Shown here in pieces: positions 18,684 through 27,425 of a stretch of DNA of 64,000 nt; within the stretch, counting starts at the first letter, position 1, and each line of letters opens with the position of its first letter. Location: the NCBI RefSeq assembly GCF_014062315.1, contig NZ_JACGLT010000008.1, forward strand, positions 1-64,000, given 5' to 3'. The notes under the pieces are model-generated. The model was not told where the DNA came from. It did no database searches and was given only the letters and a program-made list of their open reading frames with translations. Source of the DNA: Gelidibacter maritimus (GTDB taxonomy: Bacteria > Bacteroidota > Bacteroidia > Flavobacteriales > Flavobacteriaceae). Position numbers and translations under genes: made by a program.

Positions 18684-18896
18684 TATAAACAGGCAAGCGG
18701 CCTAATTGCAAGACATGAGCTTCTTTGAAACTTCAATATAACTCACCTATTTGCGATGATCTTGGCATGTATAAGATTATTTACGCCATCACACCATAAT
18801 AACGGCCAGTAAAACAACTCATTCATTAAACATCAAATTTATAGTGTCATGCTGCATAGAACCTTATTCATTGCCCATTTTATAGGCCTGTTTATA
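18684..18896. repeat. 11-bp perfect inverted repeats bounding a 213-bp segment
   Basis: TATAAACAGGC at 18684-18694 is matched in inverted orientation by GCCTGTTTATA at 18886-18896. The ends do not carry an obvious target-site duplication and the interior has no reading frame. It could be a miniature element remnant or chance. Confidence 0.35.
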
Positions 18897-19006
18897 AATC
18901 CTACCGCGAAAATGATACAAATTAATCATAGGGTTAAATCACAATAAAGCTAAAATACTTGCTGCGTGGCATTATAACATTGAATAGGTATGGTATAGGT
19001 GACGGT

Positions 19007-19789
19007 TTAGAAGATTTCACCTTGTCCAATCTTGTCCAATTCACGCAATTGGTCAAAACCGACGACTCCTTTATATATATAATAGGTAGGATGATACATG
19101 AACGACGCAACAAAGAAACTTCCGAGTCCGCAGGTCATCATCGTCAACATCATGATTATTACATATGACACTAGAAACAGCCCAAATGTCAATATCCATT
19201 TTTTATTCCCCAGTCGGAAAGCGGATCCAATTATGTCGCCAATAGACCATTCTGGATTGAAAGCGAAGATTATTGTAAAAAACGATATTGGCACAAGCAC
19301 ATAGATCAACGGGATATAGAAGAATAAGCCTGCGGGGATTGCAATTAAAATGGCAACTAGCATTAATAATACTATTTTACCAAAGTATTGCCCTTTCATA
19401 AAGTAAAATAAATCAGAAGTTTTCACTTCACGACCTTCATCCAAACTTTTCAAAATCCTAAAAAAAGCTGCATGGAGTGCCATTTGAATGGCTGCAATGA
19501 CCAATACACCTGCCATAAAGAAAATAACATAAACTATTGAAAACCCTGCAAAAAAACCATCCATTAAATTTGGATCCAATTGTCCCGAATCTGATTGATT
19601 AATAAGCGTGAGGATGAACGGCACATATAATATGATCATAAATGGCAACATCATGATCATGACAAACAATTGCATCAGGAAACCTTGTAGCCAACTTTTC
19701 TTAAATAACTCAATAGATTGATTAATAATAGTTCCAAAATCCAAATCTTTCGCATTGTTTACTTTTGCCTTAAATTCTGAAACTGTCAT
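19007..19789 (-). CDS. Polytopic inner-membrane protein of unknown function
   Basis: A 260-residue protein with about five or six membrane segments, in the order expected of the Bacteroidota family often mislabelled beta-carotene monooxygenase. It opens with a soluble amphipathic part (DFGTIINQSIELFKKSWLQG) that leads into the first long hydrophobic stretch. Similar proteins have glycerophosphoryl-diester-phosphodiesterase-type membrane domains; no catalytic residues are recognisable. The frame is open to 19867, but MTVSEFKAKV at 19789 is the more usual beginning. It is divergent from miaB, 165 bp apart. No role can be given. Confidence 0.65.
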   Translation of the reverse strand: MTVSEFKAKVNNAKDLDFGTIINQSIELFKKSWLQGFLMQLFVMIMMLPFMIILYVPFILTLINQSDSGQLDPNLMDGFFAGFSIVYVIFFMAGVLVIAAIQMALHAAFFRILKSLDEGREVKTSDLFYFMKGQYFGKIVLLMLVAILIAIPAGLFFYIPLIYVLVPISFFTIIFAFNPEWSIGDIIGSAFRLGNKKWILTFGLFLVSYVIIMMLTMMTCGLGSFFVASFMYHPTYYIYKGVVGFDQLRELDKIGQGEIF

Positions 19790-19867
19790 TGGTTGTATTT
19801 TTAGTAGATTCAAATCAAAGAAACCATAAATTTTTAACATAATCAAAACATTTTTATACACTGTCAC

Positions 19868-19900
19868 TTTGTCACAATGATTAAATTAATCTTATCTTTG
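19868..19900 (+). promoter_or_regulatory. miaB promoter
   Basis: TTTG (19868-19871), 21 bases, then TATCTTTG (19893-19900): both Bacteroidota promoter boxes at consensus spacing. It lies 54 bp before the miaB ATG and probably drives the miaB to secG run. Confidence 0.75.
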
Positions 19901-19954
19901 CAGTTGCTTTTTGAGCTAAGATAAAAACCCAGCAACAGACGTTTCAAGATACTT

Positions 19955-21397
19955 ATGGAGAAAATTATTGACGAAAGCCAGCAAGGAAAAACTCTCGTAC
20001 TCGAACAAAAATCAGAAAACACACGGAAACTTTTTATTGAAAGTTATGGCTGTGCCATGAATTTTAGCGACAGTGAGATTGTGGCTGCCATCCTTTTTAA
20101 AGAAGGCTACAACACGACTCAGACTTTAGAAGAGGCAGATCTGGTTTTGGTAAACACCTGTTCAATTAGAGATAAAGCAGAGCAAACCGTTCGTAAAAGA
20201 CTGGAAAAATACAATGCGGTAAAACGCATCAACCCAAAAATGAAGGTTGGCGTTTTAGGCTGTATGGCGGAACGTTTGAAAAGCAAATTACTGGAAGAAG
20301 AAAAAATTGTAGATCTGGTTGTTGGCCCTGATGCCTATAAAGATCTTCCTAATCTATTGTCAGAAGTGGAAGATGGCAGGGAGGCCATTAATGTTCTCTT
20401 AAGTAAAGACGAGACTTATGGAGATATTTCACCGGTCAGATTAAACACTAATGGTGTTTCTGCATATGTTTCAATCACCCGTGGTTGTGACAATATGTGC
20501 ACGTTTTGTGTGGTACCATTTACTCGCGGACGTGAACGCAGTCGTGATCCACAAAGTATATTAGAAGAGGTCAATGATCTTTGGAACAAAGGCTATAAAG
20601 AAATCACATTATTAGGTCAAAATGTTGATAGTTATTTATGGTATGGCGGCGGATTGAAAAAGGATTTTGAAAAAGCCAGCGAGATTCAAAAAGCTACAGC
20701 GGTTAATTTTGCCAAACTATTGGAATTATGTGCAAAAGCACAGCCTAAAATGCGTATTCGTTTTTCAACATCCAACCCACAAGACCTGACCTTGGATGTT
20801 ATTGAAACCATGGCAAAATACAATAATATTTGCGACCATATTCATTTGCCAGTGCAAAGTGGCAGCAACCGAATTCTAAAGGCAATGAACAGGCTGCACA
20901 CGCGTGAAGAATATTTCGAACTGATTGATAATATCAGACGCATTCTTCCAAACTGTGCAATTTCTCAAGATATGATAGCCGGTTTCCCAACAGAAACCGA
21001 GGCAGACCATCAAGACACCTTAAGTTTAATGGAGTATGTGAAATATAATTTTGGTTATATGTTCACCTATTCAGAACGCCCTGGAACTTTAGCCGAACGT
21101 AAAATGGAAGATGATGTTCCTGAGGCAGTCAAAAAAAGGCGCTTAGATGATATCGTCCAACTGCAAAGACAGCACAGTGAGATAAGAACAAAAGCTTATT
21201 TGAATACTACTGTTGAGGTTTTGATTGAGAGAGAATCGAAAAAATCAGATGCCGAATGGTCTGGAAGAACCTCACAAAACATAGTGGCGGTTTTCCCTAA
21301 AGAACATTATAATATTGGTGACCTGGTAAATGTAAAGGTGACGGATTGCACCAGTGCCACCTTGATCGGGGAGGCCATTGGTTACGCGGTCAATTAA
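19955..21397 (+). CDS. miaB: tRNA-2-methylthio-N6-dimethylallyladenosine synthase
   Basis: MiaB adds a methylthio group to i6A37 of tRNAs reading UNN codons, using two 4Fe-4S clusters. The 480-residue product has the N-terminal UPF0004 domain ([15 protein letters not shown] with C33, [21 protein letters not shown]), the radical-SAM cluster motif [10 protein letters not shown] (C178, C182, C185) followed by [14 protein letters not shown], and a C-terminal TRAM domain (about residues 405-475). All six cluster cysteines are present. It is the first gene of a plus-strand series conserved in Flavobacteriia. Confidence 0.96.
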   Translation: MEKIIDESQQGKTLVLEQKSENTRKLFIESYGCAMNFSDSEIVAAILFKEGYNTTQTLEEADLVLVNTCSIRDKAEQTVRKRLEKYNAVKRINPKMKVGVLGCMAERLKSKLLEEEKIVDLVVGPDAYKDLPNLLSEVEDGREAINVLLSKDETYGDISPVRLNTNGVSAYVSITRGCDNMCTFCVVPFTRGRERSRDPQSILEEVNDLWNKGYKEITLLGQNVDSYLWYGGGLKKDFEKASEIQKATAVNFAKLLELCAKAQPKMRIRFSTSNPQDLTLDVIETMAKYNNICDHIHLPVQSGSNRILKAMNRLHTREEYFELIDNIRRILPNCAISQDMIAGFPTETEADHQDTLSLMEYVKYNFGYMFTYSERPGTLAERKMEDDVPEAVKKRRLDDIVQLQRQHSEIRTKAYLNTTVEVLIERESKKSDAEWSGRTSQNIVAVFPKEHYNIGDLVNVKVTDCTSATLIGEAIGYAVN

Positions 21398-21465
21398 CAA
21401 CAATCTTTCAGTTCCTATGACAAATATAACACCCTCTTTTTTAACACTAAATATTTAATTCTTTA

Positions 21466-22737
21466 ATGGAATCAATTCAAGCCATAAAACAACGTTTCGG
21501 AATTATTGGGAATGACCCAAAACTCAACCGATCCATAGAAAAAGCGATTCAGGTTGCACCAACAGACATTTCCGTATTGGTCACTGGCGAAAGTGGCGTG
21601 GGTAAGGAGAGTATTCCAAAAATCATACATCAGCTATCACACCGTAAACACGGAAAATATATAGCGGTAAATTGTGGCGCGATACCTGAGGGAACGATTG
21701 ATAGTGAACTTTTTGGTCATGAAAAAGGTGCATTTACAGGTGCTACAAATACGCGTGAAGGCTATTTTGAAGTGGCCGATGGTGGAACGATTTTTTTAGA
21801 TGAAGTAGGCGAACTCCCATTAACTACTCAGGTCCGGTTACTCCGTGTCTTGGAAAATGGCGAATTCATAAAAGTAGGCTCCAGTAAAGTCCAAAAAACA
21901 GATGTTAGAATTGTAGCTGCAACCAACGTCAATATGTTTGAGGCTATTAAAAAGGAAAAATTTCGTGAAGATCTGTATTACAGATTAAGCACTATAGAAA
22001 TCCACTTACCACCATTACGCGAGCGTAAGGACGACATTCATTTATTGTTTCGGAAATTTGCCAGTGATTTTGCTCTTAAATATAAGATGCCAACCATCAA
22101 ATTGACAGATGAAGCGGTAGATGTTCTATTAAAACATCGGTGGAATGGAAATATTAGGCAGTTGCGAAACGCTGCGGAACAAATATCAGTCTTGGAACAT
22201 ACCCGAACCATAAATGCTACAACCTTAAAAGGGTATTTACCAAGTCAAGGAGATAACCTTCCAGCGGTGATCAGGACTTCAAAAAGTGATAGCGATTTTA
22301 GCAGTGAGCGTGAAATCCTCTACAAAGTACTTTTTGACATGAAGAGCGATTTGAACGATTTGAAAAAACTCACCATGGAACTCATGAAAAACGAGAATGC
22401 TCATGACGTTCAAAAGAAAAATGAAAGTTTGATCCAGAAGATTTATGGCGATGATGAAGCGGAAGATTACGAAGAGACCATTGAAGATATGGAAGTGTTG
22501 TCCATTCCTGAAAAAATGAGTCAGCTTTCTGACGCAATTGATGAATCGGCTGCAACGGATAAGTACCATTTTGCAGAAGAAGTTGAAGAAGAAGAAACTT
22601 TATCCTTACACGACAAGGAGCTGGAATTGATTAAAAAATCATTGGAGCGTCATCAAGGAAAACGTAAATTGGCCGCTGCCGAACTTGGTATCAGTGAGCG
22701 CACTTTATATAGAAAAATCAAACAATTCGATTTATAA
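21466..22737 (+). CDS. Sigma-54-dependent transcriptional activator without receiver domain
   Basis: A bacterial enhancer-binding protein of 423 residues. The AAA+ domain starts almost at the N-terminus: Walker A GESGVGKE (41-48), GAFTGA loop (88-93) for contact with sigma-54, Walker B GGTIFLDEV (107-114) and the R-finger region LRERKDD. The C-terminal Fis-type helix-turn-helix is at 383-423 (KLAAAELGISERTLYRKIKQ). There is no receiver, GAF or PAS domain. Instead a 120-residue, acidic, helix-prone linker (262-382) separates AAA+ and DNA-binding parts. Its signal is unknown. It lies 68 bp after miaB and 28 bp before lptE, so it may influence the envelope/chaperone genes around it. Confidence 0.92.
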   Translation: MESIQAIKQRFGIIGNDPKLNRSIEKAIQVAPTDISVLVTGESGVGKESIPKIIHQLSHRKHGKYIAVNCGAIPEGTIDSELFGHEKGAFTGATNTREGYFEVADGGTIFLDEVGELPLTTQVRLLRVLENGEFIKVGSSKVQKTDVRIVAATNVNMFEAIKKEKFREDLYYRLSTIEIHLPPLRERKDDIHLLFRKFASDFALKYKMPTIKLTDEAVDVLLKHRWNGNIRQLRNAAEQISVLEHTRTINATTLKGYLPSQGDNLPAVIRTSKSDSDFSSEREILYKVLFDMKSDLNDLKKLTMELMKNENAHDVQKKNESLIQKIYGDDEAEDYEETIEDMEVLSIPEKMSQLSDAIDESAATDKYHFAEEVEEEETLSLHDKELELIKKSLERHQGKRKLAAAELGISERTLYRKIKQFDL

Positions 22738-22765
22738 TCCAACGTTATACAATAAAAACACCTAA

Positions 22766-23272
22766 GTGAAAAAGTTCAAAATTTTAATACTTATCTTTAG
22801 TCTTGGTTTATTTTATAATTGTGGCTATTACTCATTTACGGGAATCTCATTACCCGCCGGAACCAGAACCTATCAGGTGAATTATTTTCAAAATGAGGCG
22901 CCTTTAATTGAACCAGGTTTAGAGCGCACGTTTACAAATTCATTGGCTGATTTAATTCAAAATCAAACCAGTTTGCAATTAGTCACTTCGGGAGGAGACA
23001 TAACCTATGAAGGTGAAATCACAGAATACCGTATTTCCCCAACCACTGCCACAGCTGACAATACTGCTGCACAAAACCGTTTGACCATTGGTGTACGGGT
23101 AAGATATTATGAGCGGAACAATCCAGATAACGATTTGAACCAACAGTTTTCTTTCTTTTATGATTATCCGGGACAGGCGCAATTGGTAGGTGCACAGAAA
23201 GACACAGCCATTGCTGAGATTCTTGAACGGATAACACAAGATATTTTAAATGCCACCCTCGGCAAATGGTAA
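22766..23272 (+). CDS. lptE: LptE-family LPS-assembly lipoprotein
   Basis: LptE plugs the LptD barrel that inserts lipopolysaccharide into the outer leaflet. The 168-residue product has a lipoprotein signal (ILILIFSLGLFYNC, C19) followed by GYYSFTGISLPAGTRTYQVN, which matches the Bacteroidota LptE family. Start codon is GTG at 22766, 28 bp after the sigma-54 regulator. lptD is not in the window. The assignment is by family resemblance, since LptE is poorly conserved. Confidence 0.8.
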   Translation: MKKFKILILIFSLGLFYNCGYYSFTGISLPAGTRTYQVNYFQNEAPLIEPGLERTFTNSLADLIQNQTSLQLVTSGGDITYEGEITEYRISPTTATADNTAAQNRLTIGVRVRYYERNNPDNDLNQQFSFFYDYPGQAQLVGAQKDTAIAEILERITQDILNATLGKW

Positions 23273-23281
23273 CTTTATAAA

Positions 23282-24229
23282 GTGAACAAACAGGAATTTA
23301 CATATCTACTTGCCCACCCTGAGCACCTTACCGACGGGCATACTACCATGGTAGGAGAGATTGTTGCGGAGTATCCATATTTTCAGTCAGCACGAGCATT
23401 GCATTTAAAAGGTTTGAAATCTAAAGGAAGTTTTAAGTACAATCAAGAGCTAAGAGTTACTGCGGCCTACACCACCGATAGAAGTATTTTATTTGATTTT
23501 ATAACTTCAGAGGAATTCAACCAAAACGAAATATCGAATCTGATCAAGCAGAATACAGAATTACTGAAAGGGATTGAGGTCAAGGATGCTGATGATATTT
23601 CCGTTCATAAAAGCGTAACAATAGATGACGCCCTAAAACAGCACATTAAAGACACTGAAGGCGTTTTGGATCCTGAGTTATTTCAAGAGAAAACACCAAT
23701 TGAGGCCACTACTCCTCTAGAGAAAGGGGCTGAAATAATTGACGTGGATGTCAAAAACATTCAACCCACTCCTGAAGAGCAATTGAATATTGGCAAACCT
23801 TTGGATTTTGACAAAAACGAAACCCATTCGTTTGCGCAATGGTTAAAGATGACCAGTTTTAAACCCATAGAACGAACGGCGGAAGACCCCATATCAGAAA
23901 CACCATCTGAACACCTCGTTAGCCAAGCGCCCAAACCGGAAACTGGACTCGAGAAAAAATTAGATATTATAGATAAGTTTATAACGGCCAACCCTAAAAT
24001 CTCTCCGGTTAAGCAAAAGACCTCTTCCATTAACTTGGCACAGACCCAGCTGGTAAAGAACGATAGCTTAATGACAGAGACCCTAGCCCGTATTTATTTA
24101 GAGCAGAAAAACTATGAAAAAGCAATTCAATCTTATAAGATTTTAATTTTGAAATATCCAGAAAAAAGTAGTTTCTTTGCAGACCAAATTAAAGCAGTAA
24201 AACAATTACAAGAAAATAATACCAAATAG
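23282..24229 (+). CDS. Conserved flavobacterial protein with C-terminal TPR-like unit
   Basis: A 315-residue soluble protein starting at GTG, 9 bp after lptE. The N-terminal third (FTYLLAHPEHLTDGHTTMVG and EYPYFQSARALHLKGLK) has the look of a tetratricopeptide-like helical domain. The middle (about 110-230) is polar and probably disordered. The last 45 residues form one clear TPR helix pair (LARIYLEQKNYEKAIQSYKI). No signal peptide is seen, so it is likely cytoplasmic. Its place between lptE and secG is conserved in the group as I remember it; the function is unknown. Confidence 0.7.
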   Translation: MNKQEFTYLLAHPEHLTDGHTTMVGEIVAEYPYFQSARALHLKGLKSKGSFKYNQELRVTAAYTTDRSILFDFITSEEFNQNEISNLIKQNTELLKGIEVKDADDISVHKSVTIDDALKQHIKDTEGVLDPELFQEKTPIEATTPLEKGAEIIDVDVKNIQPTPEEQLNIGKPLDFDKNETHSFAQWLKMTSFKPIERTAEDPISETPSEHLVSQAPKPETGLEKKLDIIDKFITANPKISPVKQKTSSINLAQTQLVKNDSLMTETLARIYLEQKNYEKAIQSYKILILKYPEKSSFFADQIKAVKQLQENNTK

Positions 24230-24232
24230 CAC

Positions 24233-24583
24233 ATGAGTACGTTTACAATATTTTTAGTTCTTATCATCATCGTATCATTTTTATTGGTGGTAGTCATCAT
24301 GGTTCAAAACCCTAAAGGAGGTGGCTTGTCTTCGTCTTTTGGTGGCGGTGGCAATCAGCAATTAGGTGGTGTTAAAAAAACAACCGACTTTTTGGATAAA
24401 AGTACTTGGGTTTTGGCAACAGTGCTATTGGTTTTGATATTAGTATCAAATATCACTATAGATGGTGCAACCGGTACAACAGAATCTAAGGCTTTAGACA
24501 CTGAAGCTGCCACAAGTATTCCTGCACCAACTGCGCCTGCCACAGATAATGCAGTAACGCCAATTGACACGACGAACAATTAA
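24233..24583 (+). CDS. secG: Preprotein translocase subunit SecG
   Basis: SecG is the small accessory subunit of the SecYEG channel. The 116-residue product has two membrane segments (about residues 1-23 and 55-75), separated by the glycine-rich family motif QNPKGGGLSSSFGGGG, and a low-complexity Thr/Ala/Pro tail typical of Bacteroidota. Starts 3 bp after the preceding gene. A terminator follows 27 bp after the stop, ending the miaB-secG unit. Confidence 0.93.
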   Translation: MSTFTIFLVLIIIVSFLLVVVIMVQNPKGGGLSSSFGGGGNQQLGGVKKTTDFLDKSTWVLATVLLVLILVSNITIDGATGTTESKALDTEAATSIPAPTAPATDNAVTPIDTTNN

Positions 24584-24610
24584 ATAAGTTCGACTTAAAA
24601 TACTTAAAAT

Positions 24611-24637
24611 GCCAACAAATTTTGTTGGCATTTTTTT
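24611..24637 (+). terminator. Rho-independent terminator after secG
   Basis: GCCAACAAA (24611-24619) pairs perfectly with TTTGTTGGC (24621-24629), followed by seven T. This separates secG from groES. Confidence 0.85.
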
Positions 24638-24753
24638 GTTACTGAAACTTTGTCAGTCCGCAGCCCGTGGCACATTTTTCGCATCTACCTAATTCAATAA
24701 ATAAAATTAATTAACCCTCATGCTTTGGCATGATTAAAACAAAAAATACAACT

Positions 24754-25029
24754 ATGGGATTAAACATTAAGCCATTGGCAGATCGTGTTCTTATTGAGCC
24801 AGTTGAAGCTGAAACAAAAACTGCTTCAGGAATTATTATTCCAGACACCGCTAAAGAAAAACCTCAAAAAGGCAAAGTTGTGGCCGTTGGTGCTGGCACC
24901 AAAAAAAATCCAATGACTGTAAAAGTTGGAGAAACCGTTCTTTACGGTAAATATGCGGGAACAGAGTTAAAGCTTGAAGGCAAAGATTATTTGATCATGC
25001 GTGAGAGTGATGTTCTTGCAATCATCTAA
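24754..25029 (+). CDS. groES: Co-chaperonin GroES
   Basis: GroES caps the GroEL folding chamber. The 91-residue product from [11 protein letters not shown] to RESDVLAII matches the family, including the mobile loop (about residues 16-32, [17 protein letters not shown]) and the [16 protein letters not shown] end. The frame extends to 24730, but the family begins at MGLNIKPL, which I take as the start. 73 bp before groEL. No CIRCE inverted repeat is found upstream. Confidence 0.95.
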   Translation: MGLNIKPLADRVLIEPVEAETKTASGIIIPDTAKEKPQKGKVVAVGAGTKKNPMTVKVGETVLYGKYAGTELKLEGKDYLIMRESDVLAII

Positions 25030-25040
25030 TTATTTAAGTC

Positions 25041-25060
25041 ATTTCCGCAAAGGTGGAAAT
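25041..25060 (+). other. Hairpin between groES and groEL
   Basis: ATTTCCGC (25041-25048) pairs with GTGGAAAT (25053-25060) around an AAAG loop, with one G-U pair. There is no U-tract, so it is more likely an mRNA processing or stability element than a terminator. Confidence 0.5.
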
Positions 25061-25102
25061 CTCATTTAAAATAAATCAATTACAAAACAAAAAATTATAA
25101 TT

Positions 25103-26734
<1,632 letters not shown>

Positions 26735-26763
26735 GTCAAAACTTTAGACATCCCTATTATAGA

Positions 26764-26797
26764 AAACGCCTCGATTGAATCGAGGCGTTTTTGTTTT
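26764..26797 (+). terminator. groEL terminator
   Basis: AAACGCCTCGATT pairs with AATCGAGGCGTTT (26764-26790) and leads into a T-rich run: a strong rho-independent terminator 30 bp past the groEL stop. Confidence 0.9.
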
Positions 26798-26907
26798 TCA
26801 TGGGTGTTTCTTTAAAAGCCGGCCTTAAATAAGCTGAATTACAAAAGGTCATTATATACAGACCAAATGTAACACTTCATTTAGAGCATAACCATATTGA
26901 TAAACTC

Positions 26908-27270
26908 CTATTGCTTGTCGTCTTTATGATCATCTCTTACCGCTTCATCTCTATACAAGCAACATTTGTGCAAGCTATGATAAGCTTCATCGGATGCTTT
27001 AATTTCTTTGGTATCATGACCCGCATCAGCAATACTTTGCTTAATGGTTTTCATACTGGTCTTTCTTTCGTCATAAATTAATTTCAGTTCGTGGGTATTG
27101 ACGTCCCAATTGGCAATTTTTACACCTTTCGCCTTTATTGCTGCCTTTTCAATACGCTCTTTGCACATATTACATACACCATCCACTTCAATAGTGGCTT
27201 TAGCATTTCTATTCTGTGCGTAAGTGACACTTCCAACTAATACGAGTACTACGAATACTATTTTTTTCAT
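26908..27270 (-). CDS. Secreted heavy-metal-associated (HMA) domain protein
   Basis: A 120-residue exported protein: signal peptide (1-19, ending TYAQ) then an HMA ferredoxin-like fold (23-90) with the metal-binding motif GVCNMCKERIEKAA (C33, C36) and a C-terminal His/Cys stretch (HSLHKCCLYRDE, C103-C104). HMA domains carry copper(I) or similar soft metals. The extra CC and the Asp/His-rich tail may add a second binding site. It is downstream of a TonB receptor on the same strand, separated by a 155-bp gap with a hairpin, which suggests a shared task in metal uptake or detoxification. Confidence 0.85.
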   Translation of the reverse strand: MKKIVFVVLVLVGSVTYAQNRNAKATIEVDGVCNMCKERIEKAAIKAKGVKIANWDVNTHELKLIYDERKTSMKTIKQSIADAGHDTKEIKASDEAYHSLHKCCLYRDEAVRDDHKDDKQ

Positions 27271-27371
27271 AATGTTTGATTTTCATGCCCACGACGGTGA
27301 GCGTTTATTAATTTTTATTTTTTGCCTTCAAAGGAAGGAATTTATTAATAATTGTTTGATTCTTGAAATTT

Positions 27372-27420
27372 GCCACGAATACACAAATGTTTTCTAAAAA
27401 AATAGTGGTGAATTCGTGGC
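27372..27420 (-). repeat. Inverted repeat between the TonB receptor and HMA genes
   Basis: GCCACGAATACAC (27372-27384) pairs with GTGAATTCGTGGC (27408-27420) with one mismatch. On the minus strand this hairpin starts 6 bp after the receptor stop. A run of seven U lies in the loop, not after the stem, so it may be an attenuating or mRNA-protecting element. Similar GCCACGAAT-type repeats are common in flavobacterial spacers, in my memory. Confidence 0.5.
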
Positions 27421-27425
27421 TAAAA

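Larger units (their letters stand above)
18523..19006. other. 484-bp intergenic region upstream of topA
   Basis: Apart from the topA promoter and an 11-bp inverted repeat (listed separately), I see no gene or RNA here. Short open frames extend from the neighbour's antisense strand but have no family resemblance, good start or signal. No tRNA-like cloverleaf or T-loop sequence was found. Confidence 0.5.

Noticed and set aside
18959-19168. 69-codon open frame on the plus strand
   Set aside because: It overlaps the 3' end of the minus-strand membrane protein gene on the opposite strand, has no family resemblance and no ribosome or promoter signal; treated as a shadow frame.
24638-24753. Possible CIRCE heat-shock operator upstream of groES
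   Set aside because: The TTAGCACTC-N9-GAGTGCTAA pattern is not present, nor any similar dyad; control of groESL must be by another route.
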